Part shown: positions 52,697-61,639 of the stretch, in pieces | Numbering within the stretch: the first letter of the stretch is position 1 | Layout of the letters: each line of letters starts with the position of its first letter | Source of the DNA: Bordetella genomosp. 13 | GTDB taxonomy: Bacteria; Pseudomonadota; Gammaproteobacteria; Burkholderiales; Burkholderiaceae_B | NCBI RefSeq assembly: GCF_007679965.1 | Contig: NZ_VEHL01000014.1 | Span: 62,001 to 126,000 of the forward strand | Length of the DNA stretch: 64,000 nucleotides | Direction of reading: 5' to 3' | Translations under genes and position numbers: made by a program | The notes under the pieces: generated by a model | The model's input: only the letters and a program-made list of their open reading frames with translations | What the model was told of the DNA's origin: nothing | Database searches by the model: none

Positions 52697-55300
52697 ATGG
52701 ATCCCATCGACCTGACCCCGCTGAAGACGCGCCTGCAGGCGGCCCGCGCTGCGGCCATCGCCGAGTTCCGCGAACACCGCCGCCCCGATCCGCTGCTGGC
52801 CGAGCTGCGCCGCATCGTTGACCAGGCTCTGCGCGAGCTGGTGCGGCTGTGCCCGCTGCCGGCGGGCGCCACGATGGCGGCCGTGGGCGGCTATGGCCGC
52901 GGCGAGCTCTATCCGCACTCCGACGTCGACCTGCTGATCCTGCTGCCGCAGGCGCCGGGCCCGCAGGACGAAGGCGCCATCGAGCAACTGGTGGCCGCGC
53001 TGTGGGACCTGGGCCTGGAGCCCGGCCACAGCGTGCGCACCATCGAGGAATGCGAACAGGAGGCCCAGGCCGACATCACGGTCGAGACCGCGCTGCTGGA
53101 ATCGCGCTGGCTGGCCGGCAGCCGCTCGCTGATGAAGCGCTTCGAGCAGGCCATGCACGCGCGGCTCGATGCCCGCGCCTTCTTCCAGGCCAAGCGGGTC
53201 GAGATGCAGCAGCGCCATGCGCGCCACCGCGACTCGCCCTACTCGCTCGAACCGAACTGCAAAGAGTCCCCCGGCGGCCTGCGCGACCTGCAGGTCATCC
53301 TGTGGATGGCGCGCGCGGCCGACGTCGGCGGCACCTGGCGCGAGGTGGCGCAGGCCGGCCTGCTCACGCCCACCGAGGCGCGCGACCTGCGCCGCGCCGA
53401 ACAGGCCTTCAAGCGCCTGCGCATCGAACTGCACCTGCTGACCGGCCGCCGCGAGGACCGCGTGCTGTTCGACCTGCAGCCCGGCCTGGCCGAGGTCTAC
53501 GGCATCCAGGCCACCGCCACCCGGCGCGCCAGCGAACTGCTGATGCAGCGCTATTACTGGGCCGCGCGCCTGGTGACGCAGCTCAACGTGATCCTGGTGC
53601 AGAACATCGAAGAGCGGCTGTTTCCGCGCCCCGAAGACGACGCCCGTCAGATCGACGAGGATTTCCGCAACCTGCACGACAGGCTGGACATCGTCCGCGA
53701 CGACTGCTTCGAACGCAATCCCACCCTGCTGCTGCGCGCCTTCCTGGTGATGCAGCAGCAACCCGAACTGAACGGCATGTCGGCGCGCACCATGCGCGCC
53801 ATCTGGCACTCGCGCCACCGCATCGATGCGCAGTTCCGCCGCAATCCGGTCAACCGCCGGCTGTTCCTGCAGATCCTGCAGCAGCCGCGCGGCATCGTGC
53901 ACGAACTGCGCCGCATGACCATGCTGAACATCCTGCCGCGCTACCTGCCGGTGTTCCGACGCATCGTCGGGCAGATGCAGCACGACCTGTTCCACGTCTA
54001 TACCGTCGACCAGCACACCCTGGCCGTGGTGCGCAACCTGCGTCGCTTCACCATGCCGGAGCACGCACAGGAGTACCCCTTCGCCAGCCAGCTGATCGCC
54101 AGCCTGGACCGCCACTGGGTCCTGTACGTGGCGGCGCTGTTCCACGACATCGCCAAGGGCCGCGGCGGCGACCATTCGGAACTGGGCGCGCGCGAGGTGC
54201 GCCGCTTCGCGCACGAGCACGGCCTGGATCCGGCGGACGCCGAGCTGGCCGAGTTCCTGGTGCGCCAGCACCTGCTCATGTCGGCCGTGGCGCAGAAGCG
54301 CGACCTCAGCGATCCCGCCGTGGTGCAGGAGTTCGCCGCCAAGGTCGGCGACGAGCGCCACCTGACCGCGCTGTACCTGCTTACCGTGGCCGACATCCGC
54401 GGCACCAGTCCCAAGGTCTGGAACGCCTGGAAGGGCAAGCTGCTGGAAGACCTGTACCGTCTCACCCTGGCGGCCTTGGGCGGCACGCATCCGGACGCGC
54501 ACACCGTGCTGTCGCAGCGCAAGGAAGAGGCCGCCGCCCTGACCCGCCTGGCCGGCCTGCGCGACGATGCGCGCGAGGCTTTCTGGCGCCAGCTGGACGT
54601 GGCCTATTTCCTGCGCCACGACGCTTCCGAGATCGCCTGGCACACCCGCCACCTGTACTACCAGGTGGCGCCCGACCGGCCCGTGGTGCGCGCGCGTCCC
54701 ACCGAGCAAGGCGAAGGCCTGCAGATCATGGTCTACACGCCCGACGTGCCTGACCTGTTCGTCAACACGTGCAGCTATTTCGACGCCAAGTCGCTCAGCG
54801 TGCAGGACGCCCGCGTGCACACCACGCGGCACGGCTGGGCGCTGGACAGCTACATCGTGCTGCCGCCCGAAGGCCAGTCCGACCTGCGCGCGCTGGCGCC
54901 GCTGGTGGAGCACGAACTCGCCGAGCGCCTGAGCCTGCGGCGCGAGGAAGTGTCGCAGTTGCCGCCCGTGCGGCACTACCGCTCGCGCCAATCTCGGCTG
55001 TCCAGGCTGTTCCCGGTCATGCCGCAGGCGCAGCTGGACCCCGACGAGGGCAGCCGCTCGTGGCGCCTGTCGGTCACCGCCACCGACCGTCCGGGCCTGC
55101 TGCACGCGCTGGGACGCGTGTTCGCAGACAACGAGGTCAGCCTCATCATGGCCAAGATCATGACGCTGGGCGACCGCGTGGAAGACGTGTTCATCATTTC
55201 GGGCGCGGCGCTGGAACGGCCGCGCACGCAGATGCAGTTCGAGCGGGCCGTGCTCCGCGCGCTGGCGGGCGACGAGGCGCAGCAGCAGGCCGCGGCCTGA
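52697..55300 (+). CDS. glnD: Bifunctional uridylyltransferase / uridylyl-removing enzyme
   Basis: An 867-residue nitrogen sensor. The nucleotidyltransferase motif GGYGRGELYPHSDVDLL is at 64-80, a GlnD-specific helical domain follows, and the HD domain is LFHDIAKGRGGDHSELG. Two ACT domains close it: EGLQIMVYTPDVPDLFVNTC and VTATDRPGLLHALGRVFADNEVSL. It adds UMP to PII when glutamine is low and removes it when glutamine is high. Its position after map is conserved. It is followed by a tandem repeat cluster. Confidence 0.97.
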   Translation: MDPIDLTPLKTRLQAARAAAIAEFREHRRPDPLLAELRRIVDQALRELVRLCPLPAGATMAAVGGYGRGELYPHSDVDLLILLPQAPGPQDEGAIEQLVAALWDLGLEPGHSVRTIEECEQEAQADITVETALLESRWLAGSRSLMKRFEQAMHARLDARAFFQAKRVEMQQRHARHRDSPYSLEPNCKESPGGLRDLQVILWMARAADVGGTWREVAQAGLLTPTEARDLRRAEQAFKRLRIELHLLTGRREDRVLFDLQPGLAEVYGIQATATRRASELLMQRYYWAARLVTQLNVILVQNIEERLFPRPEDDARQIDEDFRNLHDRLDIVRDDCFERNPTLLLRAFLVMQQQPELNGMSARTMRAIWHSRHRIDAQFRRNPVNRRLFLQILQQPRGIVHELRRMTMLNILPRYLPVFRRIVGQMQHDLFHVYTVDQHTLAVVRNLRRFTMPEHAQEYPFASQLIASLDRHWVLYVAALFHDIAKGRGGDHSELGAREVRRFAHEHGLDPADAELAEFLVRQHLLMSAVAQKRDLSDPAVVQEFAAKVGDERHLTALYLLTVADIRGTSPKVWNAWKGKLLEDLYRLTLAALGGTHPDAHTVLSQRKEEAAALTRLAGLRDDAREAFWRQLDVAYFLRHDASEIAWHTRHLYYQVAPDRPVVRARPTEQGEGLQIMVYTPDVPDLFVNTCSYFDAKSLSVQDARVHTTRHGWALDSYIVLPPEGQSDLRALAPLVEHELAERLSLRREEVSQLPPVRHYRSRQSRLSRLFPVMPQAQLDPDEGSRSWRLSVTATDRPGLLHALGRVFADNEVSLIMAKIMTLGDRVEDVFIISGAALERPRTQMQFERAVLRALAGDEAQQQAAA

Positions 55301-55301
55301 G

Positions 55302-55447
55302 CCCGCCGGGCCGCTCCCAAGGGCGAATACCGGAGTGCGGAGCACGAAGGTTCATCTGCCCCCGCCGGGCCGCTCCCAAGGGCGAATACCGGAGTGCGGA
55401 GCCGCCCATAGGGCGAATGTTGGAGCGCGGAGCACGAAGGTGCCCTG
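55302..55447 (+). repeat. Cluster of imperfect direct repeats downstream of glnD
   Basis: A 59-base unit beginning CCCGCCGGGCCGCTCCCAAG starts at 55302 and 55361. The inner element GGGCGAATACCGGAGTGCGG occurs at 55321 and 55380, and as GGGCGAATGTTGGAGCGCGG at 55411. GAGCACGAAGGT follows the first and third. The identity between copies one and two is nearly perfect over ~40 bases. It fills most of the glnD-marC gap, and nothing else is visible there. Confidence 0.8.
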
Positions 55448-55514
55448 CCGAGGCCTGCGCGGCATCCGATCCCGCATAAAATCGCCCCACCTATTCTCTT
55501 CTGGGCCAGCCGGC

Positions 55515-56228
55515 ATGCCGTACAACGAATATCTGCTCGTCTTCGGCCGCAGCTTCCTTTTCGCGCTGGCCACGCTGCTGCCCTTCCTGAACCCGCCCGC
55601 CGTCGCGCCCATTTTCTGGACGCTGACCGAGGGCGCGTCGGCACAGACACGCGCCAACCTGTCCAAGCGCGTGGCGATCAACGTGATGCTGATGATGACC
55701 ATCGCCATGGTCGCCGGCAACCTGCTGCTGACGTTCTTCGGCATTTCGCTGGCCATTGTCCGCGTGGGCGGCGGCATCCTCGTCATGCACAGCGCCTGGC
55801 GCCTGGTGAACTCGCCCGACGCCGATACCAGCCGCGTGGCGCGCATGGCCGAATCGTTCACCCCGGAAATGGCGCGCTCGCGGGCCTTCTACCCCCTCAC
55901 CTTCCCCATCAGCTGCGGCCCCGGCACGATCGCGGCCGCGATCACGGTGGGCGCCTCGCTGCGCGACCACAATCCGCTGCTCAGCGCGGTGCGGCTGGCC
56001 GGCTCGCTGCCGGGCCTGGTCGTGGTGTCGCTGGCGCTTTACGTATGCCTGCGCTTCGCCGCGCAGATGCTGCACCGGCTGGGCGAGAATGGCACCGCGG
56101 TGTTCATGCGCCTGTCGGCATTCATCCTGCTGTGCCTGGGCGTGCAGATCTTCTGGGACGGTTCGCGCGAGCTGCTGCTGGAATTGATGCGCCAATCCAT
56201 GCAACCAATTGCCGCGCCGCCGACCTAA
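55515..56228 (+). CDS. MarC/UPF0056 family membrane protein
   Basis: A 237-residue inner-membrane protein with about six helices. FALATLLPFLNPPAVAPIF contains the conserved NP-x-A-x-x-P motif of the first helix. VRVGGGILVMHSAWRLV and FYPLTFPISCGPGTIAAAITVG contain the conserved P-x-x-x-GPG in the fourth. The family was once linked to antibiotic resistance, but its function remains unknown. The ATG at 55515 is chosen for its match to the family N-terminus; upstream codons fall in the repeat cluster. Confidence 0.9.
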   Translation: MPYNEYLLVFGRSFLFALATLLPFLNPPAVAPIFWTLTEGASAQTRANLSKRVAINVMLMMTIAMVAGNLLLTFFGISLAIVRVGGGILVMHSAWRLVNSPDADTSRVARMAESFTPEMARSRAFYPLTFPISCGPGTIAAAITVGASLRDHNPLLSAVRLAGSLPGLVVVSLALYVCLRFAAQMLHRLGENGTAVFMRLSAFILLCLGVQIFWDGSRELLLELMRQSMQPIAAPPT

Positions 56229-56272
56229 GCGTGGCGTGGGCACGCGGTGGGGCCAGTCCGGTTCGACCGGAT

Positions 56273-56315
56273 ACATCCGACCGAACGCGGCCGGCCCGAC
56301 CTGGCCCGGTCGGAT
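56273..56315. repeat. Inverted repeat between marC and dsbB
   Basis: CATCCGACCG (56273-56282) is complementary to CGGTCGGATG (56306-56315), with a 23-base loop. A partly matching CCGGTTCGACCGGAT lies just before. There is no T-run, so its function is open: processing, a weak terminator or a binding site. Confidence 0.5.
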
Positions 56316-56374
56316 GCGCCGCACTCCCGCGCCTGCTCGCCAAGCTTGCCGTTCAACCCTTGACCACCACCGCC

Positions 56375-56848
56375 ATGCCCTCCTCCCGCAAGAGCCTGTT
56401 GCTTCTGATCAGTTTCCTGAGTTTCGCCGCCATCGCCGTCGCGCTCGTCTCGCAGCACGTCTACGACTTCGCGCCTTGCGCCTGGTGCGTGTTCCAGCGC
56501 CTGATCTACCTGGCGATCGGCATCGTGGCCCTGCTGGGCGCGGTGGGCGGCGCCGTGGCCACCCGCATCGCCGGCGTTCTGACGGCCGTGCTGTCTGCCG
56601 GGGGCATCGTGGCCGCCTGGTACCAGTACACGGTGGCCGCCAAGATGCTGTCGTGCGATCAAACCTTCGCCGACCGCTTCATGGTATCCACGGGCCTGGA
56701 CGGCGCCGTGCCGTGGCTGTTCGGCATCTTCGCCACCTGCATGGACGCCTCGGTGGAAGTGCTGGGGCTGGAGTACGCGCTGTGGAGCCTGGCGCTGTTT
56801 GCCGTGCTGCTGTTGGCGTCGCTGATCGCGCTGCTGCGCCGGGCCTGA
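56375..56848 (+). CDS. dsbB: Disulfide bond formation protein DsbB
   Basis: A 157-residue four-helix quinone-linked oxidoreductase that reoxidises DsbA. The first periplasmic pair is Cys35/Cys38 (CAWC) and the second is Cys94/Cys122. QRLIYLAIG has the Arg involved in quinone binding. The length is slightly short, as is usual in betaproteobacteria. It is a single gene between the MarC gene and the purF end, followed by repeat-rich DNA. Confidence 0.94.
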   Translation: MPSSRKSLLLLISFLSFAAIAVALVSQHVYDFAPCAWCVFQRLIYLAIGIVALLGAVGGAVATRIAGVLTAVLSAGGIVAAWYQYTVAAKMLSCDQTFADRFMVSTGLDGAVPWLFGIFATCMDASVEVLGLEYALWSLALFAVLLLASLIALLRRA

Positions 56849-57126
56849 TGCACTGAGGCTGATGCATTGGCTTGATGCGGGGCTTGTTGCATAGCGTAAG
56901 CCCGTTGCGCGAGGCTGCGTGCCCGCGTGCGCAGCCTGACGGCGCGCGCGATTCCGCCCTCGTGCATGGGCCCGATACGTGGGCCGATACGTAGCCCCGA
57001 ATGGGCCCGATGCGCGGCCCCGGAAGCGCATCGGGCGGCCAAGGCCGCCCGATGCCGACATGCCAGACCGCGTCGGCATGCCCGGCGGACGCAATGCCGC
57101 AGGCATGCGCCGCCGGCCCGCAGTCA
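56849..57126. repeat. 278-base intergenic region with direct and inverted repeats after dsbB
   Basis: It starts with three degenerate CTGATGCA(C/T)TG-type units. AGGCTGCG (56912-56919) faces CGCAGCCT (56930-56937). GGGCCCGATACGT-like units start at 56968, 56981 and 57003. At 57028-57055, GCATCGGGCGGCC-AA-GGCCGCCCGATGC is a perfect 13-pair hairpin. It lacks T-runs, has no credible gene, and separates convergent dsbB and purF. Confidence 0.7.
57028..57055. terminator. Perfect 13-bp stem hairpin between convergent dsbB and purF
   Basis: GCATCGGGCGGCC-AA-GGCCGCCCGATGC. It may serve as a bidirectional (rho-linked or U-less) terminator or a mobile hairpin element. Confidence 0.45.
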
Positions 57127-58650
57127 CTACTGGTCGTTGGCTGCGTAGCCCATGTTGAACTGCAGGCCGCCGCTGCGTTCCTCGTCGCCCGAGCTGCCCT
57201 CGCGCGACTGGCTCAGGCGGGCCAGGTACTCGGCGGTGATGTCGCCGGTGATGTACTGGCCGTCGAAGCAGGAAGCCTCGAAGCGCGACAGCGCGGGATT
57301 GATGTCGCGCACGGCCTGCTGCATGTCTTCCAGATCCTGGTAGACCAGCGCGTCGGCGCCGATGGCCTGCGCGATCTCGGCGTCGCTGCGGCCCGTGGCG
57401 ATCAGCTCGTGCTGCGTGGGCATGTCGATGCCGTACACGTTGGGATAGCGCACCGGCGGCGCGGCCGAGGCGAAGTAAACCTTGTTGGCGCCAGCGGCGC
57501 GGGCCATCTCGACGATCTCGCGGCTGGTGGTGCCGCGCACGATCGAGTCGTCGACCAGCAGCACGTTCTTGCCCTTGAACTCTTCGCCGATGGTGTTGAG
57601 CTTCTGGCGCACCGATTTACGGCGCACCGCCTGGCCCGGCATGATGAAAGTGCGGCCGACGTAGCGGTTCTTGATCAGCCCTTCGCGGTAGTCCAGGTTC
57701 AGGCGCGCCGCAAGCTGCATGGCGGCCGGGCGTGAGGAATCGGGAATGGGCATGACCACGTCGATGTCGCCCAGGCGCATGTTGCGCGCCAGCTTGTCGG
57801 CCAGGTATTCGCCCATGCGCAGGCGCGCGCTGTAGACCGACACGCCGTCCATCAGCGAATCGGGACGAGCAAAGTACACGTATTCGAAAATGCAGGGCAC
57901 CAGCTGGGGATTGTCGGCGCACTGGCGGCTGACCAGGCGGCCGTCCAGGTCGATGAACACGGCTTCGCCGGGCTCGACGTCGCGCACGAAGCTGAAGCCG
58001 CTGCCTTCCAGCGCCACGGATTCGGACGCCACCATCCATTCGACGCCCTCGTCGGTTTCCTGGCGGCCGATGCACAGCGGGCGGATGCCGTGCGGATCGC
58101 GGAAGGCCAGCAGGCCGTAGCCCGAGATCTGCGCGACCACGGCGTAGGCGCCGCGCACGCGCTTGTGCACCGCGGCGACCGCGCGGAACATGGCGTCGTC
58201 GTCCAGAGACACGCCATTGGCGGCCGACTGCAGCTCGTGCGCCAGCACGTTCAACAGCACTTCGGAGTCGGAATTGGTGTTGATGTGGCGGCGGTCGACG
58301 CGGTAGAGCGACTCGCGCAGTTCGCGCCAGTTGGTCAGGTTGCCGTTGTGGGCGAACATGATGCCGAACGGGGCGTTCACGTAGAAGGGCTGGGCCTCTT
58401 CCTCGCTGGCGCTGGAGCCCGCCGTGGGATAGCGCACCTGCCCCACGCCCGTGGTGCCCGGCAGCGCGCGCATGTTGCGGGTGCGGAACACGTCACGCAC
58501 CAGGCCATGGGCCTTGAACATGTTGAAGGTATTGCCGCTGGACGTTGCGATGCCCGCGGCGTCCTGGCCGCGGTGCTGCAGCAGCAACAGGCTGTCATAG
58601 AGCAGCTGGTTGACCGGCCCGCGCCCGATGACCCCGACGATTCCACACAT
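57127..58650 (-). CDS. purF: Amidophosphoribosyltransferase
   Basis: A 507-residue first enzyme of de novo purine synthesis. Cys2 (MCGIVGVIG) is the N-terminal nucleophile of the glutaminase domain. The phosphoribosyltransferase domain has VLLVDDSIVRGTTSREIVEMA, the PRPP-binding loop. GQVRYPTAGSSASEEEAQPF and NLTNWRELRESL are typical of the proteobacterial form. It follows cvpA on the same strand at a gap of 27 bases, the classic cvpA-purF operon. Confidence 0.97.
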   Translation of the reverse strand: MCGIVGVIGRGPVNQLLYDSLLLLQHRGQDAAGIATSSGNTFNMFKAHGLVRDVFRTRNMRALPGTTGVGQVRYPTAGSSASEEEAQPFYVNAPFGIMFAHNGNLTNWRELRESLYRVDRRHINTNSDSEVLLNVLAHELQSAANGVSLDDDAMFRAVAAVHKRVRGAYAVVAQISGYGLLAFRDPHGIRPLCIGRQETDEGVEWMVASESVALEGSGFSFVRDVEPGEAVFIDLDGRLVSRQCADNPQLVPCIFEYVYFARPDSLMDGVSVYSARLRMGEYLADKLARNMRLGDIDVVMPIPDSSRPAAMQLAARLNLDYREGLIKNRYVGRTFIMPGQAVRRKSVRQKLNTIGEEFKGKNVLLVDDSIVRGTTSREIVEMARAAGANKVYFASAAPPVRYPNVYGIDMPTQHELIATGRSDAEIAQAIGADALVYQDLEDMQQAVRDINPALSRFEASCFDGQYITGDITAEYLARLSQSREGSSGDEERSGGLQFNMGYAANDQ

Positions 58651-58677
58651 GGTAGTTCCTGTTAAGTAAAGCGGATA

Positions 58678-59166
58678 TCAGTACGGCAGGTACTCCGCCA
58701 GCGACGGCGGCAGCCATGACTTGATATGTTTGACGGCCTCGACCGCCGAATGCGAAAACATGGCGCCTTCCCACCAGGGTTCCTTGGGCAGCGGCGTATA
58801 GCCCGCCGCTGCCACCAGAACCACGATGATCAGCAACCCGCGCGCCAATCCGAACATGGCGCCCAGCCCGTGGTCCGCCGGGCCCAGCCCGGTGGTGCGG
58901 ATCAGCGCCGACAGCGTCATGTTGACCAACCCGACCCCCAGCAGCACCACGATGAAGACCACGGCATAGGAAACGGCCATGCGCAGCAGCGTGGTCTCGA
59001 TATAGGGCTCGAGCCAGCCGTAGACGGTAGGCCCCCACCAGATGGCCGCGGCGAATGCCGCCAGGTAGGCGATCAGCGACAGCAGTTCCTTCAGCAGGCC
59101 CCGGACCAGTCCGAGCACGCCGGACACCGCCAGGATGGCCAGAACGACGAAATCGAAACCGGTCAC
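58678..59166 (-). CDS. cvpA: Colicin V production protein family (CvpA)
   Basis: A 162-residue inner-membrane protein with four helices, for example DFVVLAILAVSGVLGLVRG and YAVVFIVVLLGVGLVNMTLSA. It is needed for colicin V export in E. coli and its molecular role is not established. The start is GTG at 59166, overlapping the upstream SPOR gene's TGA by four bases (GTGA), so it is coupled. It lies upstream of purF. Confidence 0.93.
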   Translation of the reverse strand: MTGFDFVVLAILAVSGVLGLVRGLLKELLSLIAYLAAFAAAIWWGPTVYGWLEPYIETTLLRMAVSYAVVFIVVLLGVGLVNMTLSALIRTTGLGPADHGLGAMFGLARGLLIIVVLVAAAGYTPLPKEPWWEGAMFSHSAVEAVKHIKSWLPPSLAEYLPY

Positions 59167-60056
59167 TGCGCGGCGATGAAACCGTTGTCGTAGCCCAGCG
59201 TGCGCAAGCGCGCCTGGGCCGCCTGGGCCGCTTCACGCGACGGGAACGGCCCGACGCGCAGGCGGTACTGCTGCTTGCCGTTGATGCTGGCCTGCTCGAC
59301 GAATGCGTTGGTGATGCCGGCCTGGTGCAGTTGCGTGCGGCGCGACTGGGCGTCGGCCTGCGCGCCGTACGAGGCGATCTGCAGCACGAAATTGCCGGAC
59401 TGCTGCGCCGGCTTGGCCGCGGGCGCCGGCTGCTGGGCGGGCGCCGGACGGCCTTCGAGCAGCGCCAGGGCGCGCGCGCCGTCGTCGGTGCGCGTGCTGT
59501 TGGTGGGCGGCTTGGCCGGCGTCTCGGGCTTGGCCTCGACGGGCTTGTTCTGCACGGGGCGGGTCTCGGCAGGCTTGGTCTCGGCGGGCTTGGGCGGCGT
59601 GGCGGGATGTGTCGTCACCGGCACCGTGTTGTCGGCCAGCTGGCCGGGCACGGGCGGGGTCGGCGGCTGCTGGCCGGCCGCTGTGGCGGTGCCCGGCTGC
59701 ACGGCGGGCGCCTGTGCCTGCCCGCTCTGGCCCGAAGCCGCATCGGCAGGCGCGGCGCCGCTGGCAGGCGGTTGGCCCGCCAGGCCCGATTGCGCCTGGG
59801 GCTCGCTGACCTGCGGCTGGAACGGCGTGTCGCGGTCGGGAATGCGGATGGGGATGTCGTCGGCCACCGGCACGGGCTCGGAGTCGAGCACCATGGGCAG
59901 CACGATGACGGCGGCCAGCACCAGCACGACGGCGCCGGCCAGGCGGCGCCTGGCGCGAGCCCGCAGTTCGGCCGCCTGGGCCTCGCTGGTGACGGATGGA
60001 CGCGGCCGCGACGAACCCGTGTCGGCGGCGGAATTTTTGCGTGTGAACAATCCCAT
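59163..60056 (-). CDS. SPOR-domain protein (DedD-like)
   Basis: A 297-residue protein. A short cytoplasmic part is followed by one helix (RRRLAGAVVLVLAAVIVLPMVL), then a long Pro/Ala/Lys-rich periplasmic linker (residues ~75-220). A C-terminal SPOR domain (GNFVLQIASYGAQADAQSRRTQLHQAG to the end) binds denuded septal peptidoglycan. The location between folC and cvpA-purF matches E. coli dedD, so a cell-division role is likely. Confidence 0.92.
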   Translation of the reverse strand: MGLFTRKNSAADTGSSRPRPSVTSEAQAAELRARARRRLAGAVVLVLAAVIVLPMVLDSEPVPVADDIPIRIPDRDTPFQPQVSEPQAQSGLAGQPPASGAAPADAASGQSGQAQAPAVQPGTATAAGQQPPTPPVPGQLADNTVPVTTHPATPPKPAETKPAETRPVQNKPVEAKPETPAKPPTNSTRTDDGARALALLEGRPAPAQQPAPAAKPAQQSGNFVLQIASYGAQADAQSRRTQLHQAGITNAFVEQASINGKQQYRLRVGPFPSREAAQAAQARLRTLGYDNGFIAAQ

Positions 60057-60117
60057 TCGAGATCAACCCCTGGCGGCCGGATGGAGCATCCAGCCTGTCT
60101 GCGCCCCGTTCGACGCC

Positions 60118-61425
60118 CTATCCACGACGACCCAGCGCCTGCAAGACGCCGGCCACGGTGAGGAAGGACCCGAACACGAGAATTCTATCACCCTCGCCTG
60201 CCGCGGCCCGCGCCGCGGCATAGGCCGCCGCAGGGTCGGCGCAGGCCTGCACCGTGGGCCCTTCGGCCGCGGCGGGCGCAGGCGGCAAGGCGGCCCGCAC
60301 CTGCTCGGCCAGCGCCTGCGGCGCCAGCCCGCGCGGACCGGGCAGGCCCGCGCAATACCAATGATCGATGCGCGTGCCGATCTTGGCGACCACGCCGGCG
60401 ATGTCCTTGTCGGACAGCATGCCGAACACCGCATGCGTATACGGATGGAACCCCATGTTGTCGAGGTTCTGCGCAAGCACCGCCGCCGCGTGCGGATTGT
60501 GCGCCACGTCCAGGATGACCAGCGGCTGGCCGGGCAGGATCTGGAAGCGGCCCGGCAGCGAGGCCTGCAGCAACCCGATGCGCACGGCCTGTTGCGGCAC
60601 CGGCAGGCGATCGCGCACCGATTCCAGCGCGGCCAGCGCGGCCGACGCGTTGAGCAGCTGATTGGCCCCGCGCAGCGCCGGGTATGCCAGCGCGGCGCGG
60701 CGCTGTTCCCGGCCGCCGTAGGCCCATTGCTGCCGGTCTCCCGAATAATTGAAATCGCGCGTGAACAGCCACAGGTCTGCGCCGATGGCCGCCGCGTAGT
60801 CGAGCAGCGATTGCGGCGGCACGGGGTCGCTACAGATCGCGGGACGGCCCGCGCGGAAGATGTGGGCCTTCTCGAAGCCGATCTTCTCGCGCGTGTCGCC
60901 CAGGTAATCCATGTGGTCGAGATCGACGCTGGTGACGACCGCGCAGTCGGCGTCGACCAGATTGACGGCGTCCAGCCGCCCGCCCAGGCCGACCTCGAGC
61001 ACGACGGCGTCCAGCCCGGCCTGCGAGAACATGCGCAGCACGGCCAGCGTGGTGAACTCGAAATATGTCAGGCTGATGTCGCCGCGCGCGGCCTCGACCG
61101 CCTGGAACTGTTCGACGAAGGCGGCATCGGATGCGATCTCACCGTTGATGCGGGCGCGTTCGTTGAAGTCGATCAGGTGCGGCGAGGTGTACAGCCCGAC
61201 CTTGTAGCCAGCCGCCAGCAGGATGGCCTCGAGCATCGCACAGGTCGAACCCTTGCCGTTGGTGCCCCCGACCACGAACTTGACGGCGTCCAGCTGGATG
61301 CCCAGCCGCTGCGCGACGGCGCCGACCCGCTCCAGTCCCAGCTCGATGGTCTGGGCATGCAGGGATTCCAGGTATTGCAGCCAGCCGGCCAGCGGCGTGG
61401 CGGCATCGGGGCGCGAAAGCGTCAT
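60118..61425 (-). CDS. folC: Dihydrofolate synthase / folylpolyglutamate synthase
   Basis: A 435-residue Mur-ligase-family enzyme that adds glutamate to dihydropteroate and tetrahydrofolates. The P-loop GTNGKGST is at 54-61. YTSPHLIDFNERARING, LEVGLGGRLDAVNLV, TSVDLDHMDYLGDTREKIGFEKA and ILDVAHNPHAA are conserved. The ATG at 61425 gives the family N-terminus. It is the first gene of folC-SPOR-cvpA-purF, with flaG divergent. Confidence 0.96.
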   Translation of the reverse strand: MTLSRPDAATPLAGWLQYLESLHAQTIELGLERVGAVAQRLGIQLDAVKFVVGGTNGKGSTCAMLEAILLAAGYKVGLYTSPHLIDFNERARINGEIASDAAFVEQFQAVEAARGDISLTYFEFTTLAVLRMFSQAGLDAVVLEVGLGGRLDAVNLVDADCAVVTSVDLDHMDYLGDTREKIGFEKAHIFRAGRPAICSDPVPPQSLLDYAAAIGADLWLFTRDFNYSGDRQQWAYGGREQRRAALAYPALRGANQLLNASAALAALESVRDRLPVPQQAVRIGLLQASLPGRFQILPGQPLVILDVAHNPHAAAVLAQNLDNMGFHPYTHAVFGMLSDKDIAGVVAKIGTRIDHWYCAGLPGPRGLAPQALAEQVRAALPPAPAAAEGPTVQACADPAAAYAAARAAAGEGDRILVFGSFLTVAGVLQALGRRG

Positions 61426-61555
61426 GAGCGGCGACACGAAAATGAAACACGCGGAAGTGTACCAGTCGCGTCCGCGTTTACCCGCATGTCCGTGCTGCGG
61501 GCGGGGTCGGCCGGCGACCGCGTCCGCCCCTTGCGGACAGACCGTTCGCCGCACC

Positions 61556-61583
61556 TAAAGTTCGAGGCCCGGCATGCCGTTAT
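61556..61583 (+). promoter_or_regulatory. Sigma-28 (FliA)-type promoter of flaG
   Basis: TAAAGTTC (61556-61563) and GCCGTTAT (61576-61583) are 12 bases apart. The enteric FliA consensus is TAAAGTTT-N11-GCCGATAA, so seven and six of eight positions match, with one extra spacer base. It lies 57 bases upstream of flaG. Confidence 0.75.
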
Positions 61584-61639
61584 GCCATCGAGATTTGCTG
61601 ACATCGAACGCGCCCCTACCTCGCCGGAGCTAAAACATC

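Noticed and set aside
55302..55447. CRISPR array
   Set aside because: Only three unequal, partly overlapping copies with variable spacing, no unique spacers and no cas genes.
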